Assembly: GCA_004195315.1 (NCBI GenBank)
Contig: SDWL01000050.1
Span: 1 to 9,690 of the forward strand
Source of the DNA: Lutibacter sp.
GTDB lineage: Bacteria > Bacteroidota > Bacteroidia > Flavobacteriales > Flavobacteriaceae
Length of the DNA stretch: 9,690 bases
Direction of reading: 5' to 3'
Position numbers and translations under genes: made by a program. This document shows positions 6,313-9,690 of this stretch, piece after piece. The notes below the pieces were generated by a model. It saw only the letters and a program-made list of their open reading frames with translations. It was not told the DNA's origin and did not search any database. Within the stretch, counting starts at the first letter, position 1. Each line of letters starts with the position of its first letter.

Positions 6313-7857
6313 ATGACAATGGCTCAATGGTTTATATTTTTCTTAATAATTCAAGTAATTCATTTTATTGGAACTTGGAAATTATATGTAAAAGCTGGTA
6401 GAAAATCTTGGGAAGCAATAATTCCTGTTTACAATGCAATTATTTTAATGAAAATAATAAACAGACCTACTTGGTGGGTGATTTTATTGTTTATACCTAT
6501 TATAAATTTATTAATGTTTCCTGTAATTTGGATTGAAACTATTAGAAGTTTTGGGAAAAATTCAACAATTGATTCATTTTTAGCAGTTTTAACTTTAGGT
6601 TTATACACATACTATATAAATTATTTATCTAATGTAAGTTATGTTGAAGATAGAAGTTTAAAATCTAGAACAGAATTAGGTGAATGGGTAAGTTCTATTG
6701 TGTTTGCAATTGTTGCAGCAACTTTAGTACATACTTATTTTATGCAACCATATACAATACCAACCTCATCTCTTGAAAAATCTTTATTAGTAGGTGATTT
6801 TTTGTTTGTTAGTAAATTTCATTATGGTGCCAGAACTCCTATGACAACAATTGCAGCGCCAATGGTTCATGATTCTTTGCCTTTAGTAAAGTCTAAATCT
6901 TATTTAAAAACTCCTCAACTTCCATATTTTAGAATTCCAGGTTTTCAAGATATTAAAAGAAATGAAATTGTTGTTTTCAACTGGCCAGTTGATACTGTTC
7001 GCTTTTTTAGAGATAACTCAAATATTCATATAGATAAACCTATTGATAAAAAATCAAACTACGTAAAACGTTGTGTAGGTATTCCAGGTGATTCATTAGA
7101 AATTAAAGATGGTTATATTTTTATTAATAGTAAACAAACTGTTCTGCCAGATAGAGCGAAGATACAGTATTTTAATACTGTGAGTGTCACTGAAGGATTC
7201 AATCCTAATAGTTTAATAAATCGATATGGTTCAACTGAATTACGCCAAGGAATAAATAGCCGTGAATATTACGTAAACTTAACTGATGAAAATGCACAAA
7301 AATTAAAAAATAATCCATTAGCTAAAAGTATAGTTAAAGATATTACTCCTAAAGGAAATTACAGTAAATCTGTATTTCCCCATAATGAACAATATCCATG
7401 GTCTGTAGATAATTTTGGTCCAATTTATATTCCTGAAGAAGGAAAAACTGTTGAATTAAATGCTAAATCTATACCATTTTATAAAAGGATTATTGAAGTT
7501 TATGAAAATAATGACTTAACCATTAATGGTGATGAGATTTTTATTAACGGAAAATTAGCAACTACTTACACCTTCAAACAAAATTATTATTGGATGATGG
7601 GTGATAACAGACATAATTCTGAAGATGCTCGATTTTGGGGATATGTACCATTTGACCATGTAGTAGGAAAGCCTGTTTTTGTTTGGTTTAGCTGGAATAG
7701 TAATGGGCAAGGTTTAAGGGAAAAAATTAGATGGGAACGTGTTTTTACTACGGTTCATGGAAGTGGGAAACCCGTTTCATACTTGTACTATTTTTTAGGA
7801 GCACTTGTACTTTGGTTTGGTTATAGCACTTATAGAAATCGTAAAAACGAGGAATAA
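6313..7857 (+). CDS. lepB: Signal peptidase I, long Bacteroidota form
   Basis: This 514-residue inner-membrane serine/lysine protease removes signal peptides from exported proteins. The N-terminal ~105 residues hold three or four hydrophobic segments (about 5-22, 33-47, 53-76, 86-104) resembling DUF5684. A further membrane anchor at 124-143 precedes the catalytic region. The box B equivalent IPTSSLEKSLLVGD gives probable nucleophile S153 (Leu replaces the usual Met after it); KRCVGIPGDSLEI gives general-base K252; box E is MGDNRHNSEDARFWGYVP with GDN...S-D-R at 430-440. About 165 residues lie between the last two, a large insertion compared with E. coli LepB. A C-terminal membrane segment (489-505) ends in a basic tail. 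The ATG at 6313 and one at 6319 are both possible starts. It lies 18 bp after dapB. Confidence 0.93.
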   Translation: MTMAQWFIFFLIIQVIHFIGTWKLYVKAGRKSWEAIIPVYNAIILMKIINRPTWWVILLFIPIINLLMFPVIWIETIRSFGKNSTIDSFLAVLTLGLYTYYINYLSNVSYVEDRSLKSRTELGEWVSSIVFAIVAATLVHTYFMQPYTIPTSSLEKSLLVGDFLFVSKFHYGARTPMTTIAAPMVHDSLPLVKSKSYLKTPQLPYFRIPGFQDIKRNEIVVFNWPVDTVRFFRDNSNIHIDKPIDKKSNYVKRCVGIPGDSLEIKDGYIFINSKQTVLPDRAKIQYFNTVSVTEGFNPNSLINRYGSTELRQGINSREYYVNLTDENAQKLKNNPLAKSIVKDITPKGNYSKSVFPHNEQYPWSVDNFGPIYIPEEGKTVELNAKSIPFYKRIIEVYENNDLTINGDEIFINGKLATTYTFKQNYYWMMGDNRHNSEDARFWGYVPFDHVVGKPVFVWFSWNSNGQGLREKIRWERVFTTVHGSGKPVSYLYYFLGALVLWFGYSTYRNRKNEE

Positions 7858-7869
7858 CATTAATCTTAT

Positions 7870-7948
7870 CGTCTTTTAAACTTGATTGAGAATACTGTCT
7901 ATTTAAACCAAATTATTTATTAGATTTTCAATCAAGTTCAGGGTGACG
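7870..7948. repeat. Intergenic inverted repeat between lepB and wbqC
   Basis: The 118-bp spacer after lepB holds arms at 7870-7893 and 7924-7948. The core pairs perfectly over 11 bp, AACTTGATTGA (7879-7889) with TCAATCAAGTT (7928-7938). The outer ends also pair, CGTC with GACG, and on the inner side AAT pairs with ATT after one mismatch. The right arm read in reverse (CGTCACCCTGAACTTG...) resembles a second palindrome class that I recall as common between Bacteroidota genes. It can form a strong stem in the transcript and may terminate lepB mRNA or protect its 3' end. Confidence 0.65.
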
Positions 7949-7975
7949 AATTTATAAAATCACTCATTTCTAACT

Positions 7976-8590
7976 ATGGTTTTACTTCAACCAACATATT
8001 TCTCTCCTATTATTCAATATGTTGCTATTGCAAATTCAAAAGAAATTATATTTGAAGTAGAAGATAATTTTCAAAAACAAACTTATAGAAATCGCTGTTA
8101 TATTTACACAGCTAATGGTAAGCATTCGTTAAATGTTCCAATTCAACATAACAAGGGTATCAAACAAAAAACAAAAGATATAAAAATTGACTATAAGGAT
8201 GATTGGCATAAAATTCAATTAAAAACATTAGAAACAGCCTACAGTTCATCACCTTTTTTCGAATTTTACATTGATGACTTAAAACCTGTCTTTGAGAAAA
8301 GGTATAATTATTTATTAGATTTAAATTTGAAGTGCCATGAATTTGTGATGGATGCCTTACAATTAGAAATTCCAACTTCTAAAACATTAGAGTTTACTAA
8401 AAAGCCAAATTATTTAGATGCCAGAAATTTGGCAATTGCAAAACCTGAAAAAATATTTAATTTAGAAAATTACTTTCAGGTATTTAACGCTAATCATGAT
8501 TTTATTTCTAATTTAAGTATCTTGGATTTACTATTTATGGAAGGTTCAAATTCATTAAATTATTTAGAAAATCAAAAAACAAATTTTTAA
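7976..8590 (+). CDS. WbqC-like family protein
   Basis: This 204-residue protein matches the WbqC-like family. It opens with VLLQPTYFSPIIQY (residues 2-15) and has NFQKQTYRNRCYI (31-43), NGKHSLNVPI (47-56), W77 with KI just after, the LETAYSSSPFFEFYIDDL stretch (85-102) and a following Y-LLDLN segment. WbqC itself comes from O-antigen gene sets, but members are often found outside polysaccharide loci, as here, and no reaction is firmly established. No signal peptide is seen, so it is probably cytoplasmic. It follows lepB after a 118-bp repeat-bearing spacer and is followed after two bases by the DUF6122 gene. The lepB-wbqC-DUF6122 order is familiar from Flavobacteriia. Family confident, function open. 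Confidence 0.87.
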   Translation: MVLLQPTYFSPIIQYVAIANSKEIIFEVEDNFQKQTYRNRCYIYTANGKHSLNVPIQHNKGIKQKTKDIKIDYKDDWHKIQLKTLETAYSSSPFFEFYIDDLKPVFEKRYNYLLDLNLKCHEFVMDALQLEIPTSKTLEFTKKPNYLDARNLAIAKPEKIFNLENYFQVFNANHDFISNLSILDLLFMEGSNSLNYLENQKTNF

Positions 8591-8592
8591 TT

Positions 8593-8910
8593 GTGGATAT
8601 AATTAGATTTATAACACACTATGGGATGCACTTTTTAGTTCCTGGTCTTATTGCCTATTTATTTTTTAAGAATGATTGGAAAAAAGTATGGTTTCTATTT
8701 ATCTTAACAATGTTAGTAGATTTAGATCACTTAATTGCTACTCCTCTATTTGACGCTACTAGATGTAGTATAAATTTTCATCCACTTCACTCCTATTATG
8801 CAATTTCTTTATATGTTCTATTTCTTTTCATCCCTAAAACAAAAATAATTGCTATTGGTTTGCTTTTTCATATGCTAACAGATTTTTTAGATTGTTTTTG
8901 GATTAAGTAA
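8593..8910 (+). CDS. DUF6122 family membrane protein
   Basis: This 105-residue protein starts at a GTG two bases after the wbqC stop; the first in-frame ATG (8626) would remove the conserved THYG opening, so GTG is preferred. It is mostly hydrophobic, with about four membrane segments (12-25, 32-44, 69-80, 84-99). The conserved LVDLDHLIATPLFD (41-54) and RCSINFHPLHSY (57-68) are family hallmarks, as are HMLTDFLDC (93-101). Histidines and aspartates placed in or near membrane segments (H9, H13, D43, D45, H46, H63, H66, H93, D97) recall YdjM-type membrane metal-dependent hydrolases, but that link is my inference. Probably co-translated with wbqC. Function unknown. Confidence 0.82.
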   Translation: MDIIRFITHYGMHFLVPGLIAYLFFKNDWKKVWFLFILTMLVDLDHLIATPLFDATRCSINFHPLHSYYAISLYVLFLFIPKTKIIAIGLLFHMLTDFLDCFWIK

Positions 8911-8933
8911 AACAAAAAACTAAAATTTCTTCT

Positions 8934-8963
8934 TTGATTTTCTAAATAATTTAATCAATTTTT
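8934..8963 (+). terminator. Weak AT-rich hairpin after DUF6122
   Basis: TTGATT (8934-8939) pairs with AATCAA (8953-8958) across a 13-nt loop, and a short T run (TTTTTAT) follows. It lies 24 bp after the DUF6122 stop, where the plus-strand unit should end. The stem is only six bp and nearly all A/T, so it is weak and could be chance in such AT-rich DNA. Confidence 0.25.
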
Positions 8964-9249
8964 ATACTTAATACTTTTGCGCCGTAAATCAGCACCATAA
9001 CTTACGTTTATATTCTCTTCATTATTTGAGATAGAGCCTTCCACTAAATACATTTGATAACCACTTTCAAAAACCAAAATATGAATATAAATTCTGGTTA
9101 ATTTTAAATTACACACACTTAGAATAGTGATAATTAACACTTTAAAATAACTGTATTTATTTAATTTATACGATTTTAAATGTTTTTCACATTATAAACT
9201 TGCCAATAACAACATTTTTTATTAAATTTATCTCTACTACTTTCTAATT

Positions 9250-9298
9250 TAATCATAAGAAGAAACTAGCCCCAGATTAAAACTCTGTGTTATGATTA
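9250..9298. repeat. Inverted repeat with nested short stem
   Basis: TAATCATAA (9250-9258) and TTATGATTA (9290-9298) are perfect 9-bp inverted copies separated by 31 nt. Inside, CAGA (9273-9276) pairs with TCTG (9284-9287). The nested pairing could fold as RNA, or the arms could be a two-site operator. There is no T run after it and no neighbouring gene that settles a role. Confidence 0.35.
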
Positions 9299-9471
9299 AG
9301 AATGTAATTATATTGGCTGAACTTACCTTATTTTTAAATAAACTTATTGCTAAAACTAAGAGTCCTACTTTTAACTTATTAGGAATAATCATTCCAATTG
9401 TTTTTAGTTGATTTTCTCTGATTAGAATATACAAATCTAATAGTATTGAATAAACAACTAATTTTTATACA

Positions 9472-9671
9472 ATGTGGGTTTCAAAAAAATATTTCATTAA
9501 TTTATTTATCGTTTCTTTAACGATTGTTTCTTTAATAGTTCTGGGCTATTTTATATTTAGTTTAAAAAAAGAAACAAGTTTATCTATTGATTTTGAGAAC
9601 CTCCAAAACGGTGATTTAATCTTACGTTGTGGACGTTCTACAGAAAGTTTTGCTGTTTATTTAGCCGATAC
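9472..9671 (+). CDS. Probable YiiX/YebB-like NlpC/P60 cysteine hydrolase, N-terminal fragment
   Basis: Only the first 67 codons are genuine; the frame stays open into the 19-base adapter, which adds six false residues (CLLYTS). Residues 1-6 are short and basic, 8-30 form one strong membrane segment (signal anchor), and about ten linker residues follow. Residues 43-67 (NLQNGDLILRCGRSTESFAV and onward) resemble the start of the permuted papain-like YiiX/YebB family (Peptidase_C92/DUF830), where NGD(L/I)IFR.GR leads to the A(D) just before the catalytic segment. The catalytic residues lie beyond the cut, so activity cannot be judged. It follows a gene-poor stretch and probably has its own promoter. 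The ATG at 9472 is the only start consistent with the membrane segment. Confidence 0.6.
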
Positions 9672-9690
9672 CTGTCTCTTATACACATCT
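9672..9690. other. Nextera/Tn5 mosaic-end adapter left at contig end
   Basis: The last 19 bases read CTGTCTCTTATACACATCT, the exact reverse complement of the 19-bp hyperactive Tn5 mosaic end AGATGTGTATAAGAGACAG used in transposase-based sequencing libraries. The mosaic end is an engineered hybrid of the natural IS50 outer and inner ends, so a natural Tn5 copy would not match at all 19 positions. It begins in the middle of a conserved coding frame and ends at the last base of the window. It is untrimmed adapter, not genome. The first C is ambiguous because the genome may also have C there. Confidence 0.97.

Larger units (their letters stand above)
8911..9471. other. 561-bp stretch without a convincing gene
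   Basis: No recognised gene lies here. On the minus strand a 61-codon frame (9140-8955, GTG start) begins with a hydrophobic stretch ending in LSVC and then reads as a soluble tail (YLVEGSISNNEENINVSYG); it could be a small exported protein or the end of a decayed one, but I recognise no family and there is no ATG until mid-frame. A second minus frame (9434-9249, 61 codons) and a 39-codon plus frame (9292-9411) overlap each other and look like chance. A 9-bp perfect inverted repeat lies at 9250-9298. The promoter of the last gene should lie in the 3' part, but I see no clear TAnnTTTG at suitable distance. Confidence 0.5.

Noticed and set aside
9249..9434. 61-codon minus-strand frame and overlapping 39-codon plus-strand frame (9292-9411)
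   Set aside because: They contradict each other, match no family I know, and are of a length expected by chance.
9672..9690. Natural Tn5/IS50 end as explanation of the terminal 19 bases
   Set aside because: Natural outer and inner IS50 ends each differ from this sequence; only the engineered mosaic end matches all 19 bases, and there is no target duplication or transposase.

Overview
The window looks like the end of a chromosomal contig from an AT-rich member of the Bacteroidota, most likely class Flavobacteriia. The signs are very low GC, AT-only sequence instead of Shine-Dalgarno sites ahead of most starts, a TAnnTTTG-type -7 promoter match, and several Bacteroidota-typical families (DUF2851, DUF5683, DUF6122, a long signal peptidase I, WbqC).

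Layout. Positions 1-910 carry the first 303 codons of a DUF2851 gene on the minus strand, cut by the left edge. A 115-bp divergent spacer (911-1025) separates it from two plus-strand genes: an NAD(P)H/FMN nitroreductase-family oxidoreductase and a full-length M20-family aminoacyl-histidine dipeptidase (PepD). A 215-bp spacer follows with a hairpin and a REP-like imperfect inverted repeat. Then comes a tightly packed plus-strand cluster: parA, parB, a DUF5683 membrane protein, dapB and lepB, with junctions that overlap or are separated by at most 18 bp. After a 118-bp spacer holding a second, different inverted repeat come wbqC-like and DUF6122 genes. From 8911 to 9471 I see no convincing gene, only short doubtful ORFs and small inverted repeats. 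A last gene begins at 9472, a probable membrane-anchored YiiX/YebB-like NlpC/P60 cysteine hydrolase, and runs into the contig end.

The final 19 bases (9672-9690) match exactly the engineered Tn5 mosaic end used in Nextera-type libraries. They are untrimmed adapter, so the last six codons of the open frame are artificial.

How the genes fit together. parA/parB encode the chromosome segregation ATPase and its CTP-dependent parS-binding partner. dapB supplies lysine and the meso-diaminopimelate used in peptidoglycan, and lepB processes exported proteins. The cluster is thus a housekeeping set joining chromosome partitioning to envelope growth. I recognise this gene order as common in Bacteroidota. 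I found no defence system, mobile element, CRISPR array or other clearly undescribed system. The points most worth attention are the adapter, the unlisted partial DUF2851 gene, the two classes of intergenic inverted repeat, the histidine/aspartate pattern in the DUF6122 protein, and the gene-poor stretch before the last gene.
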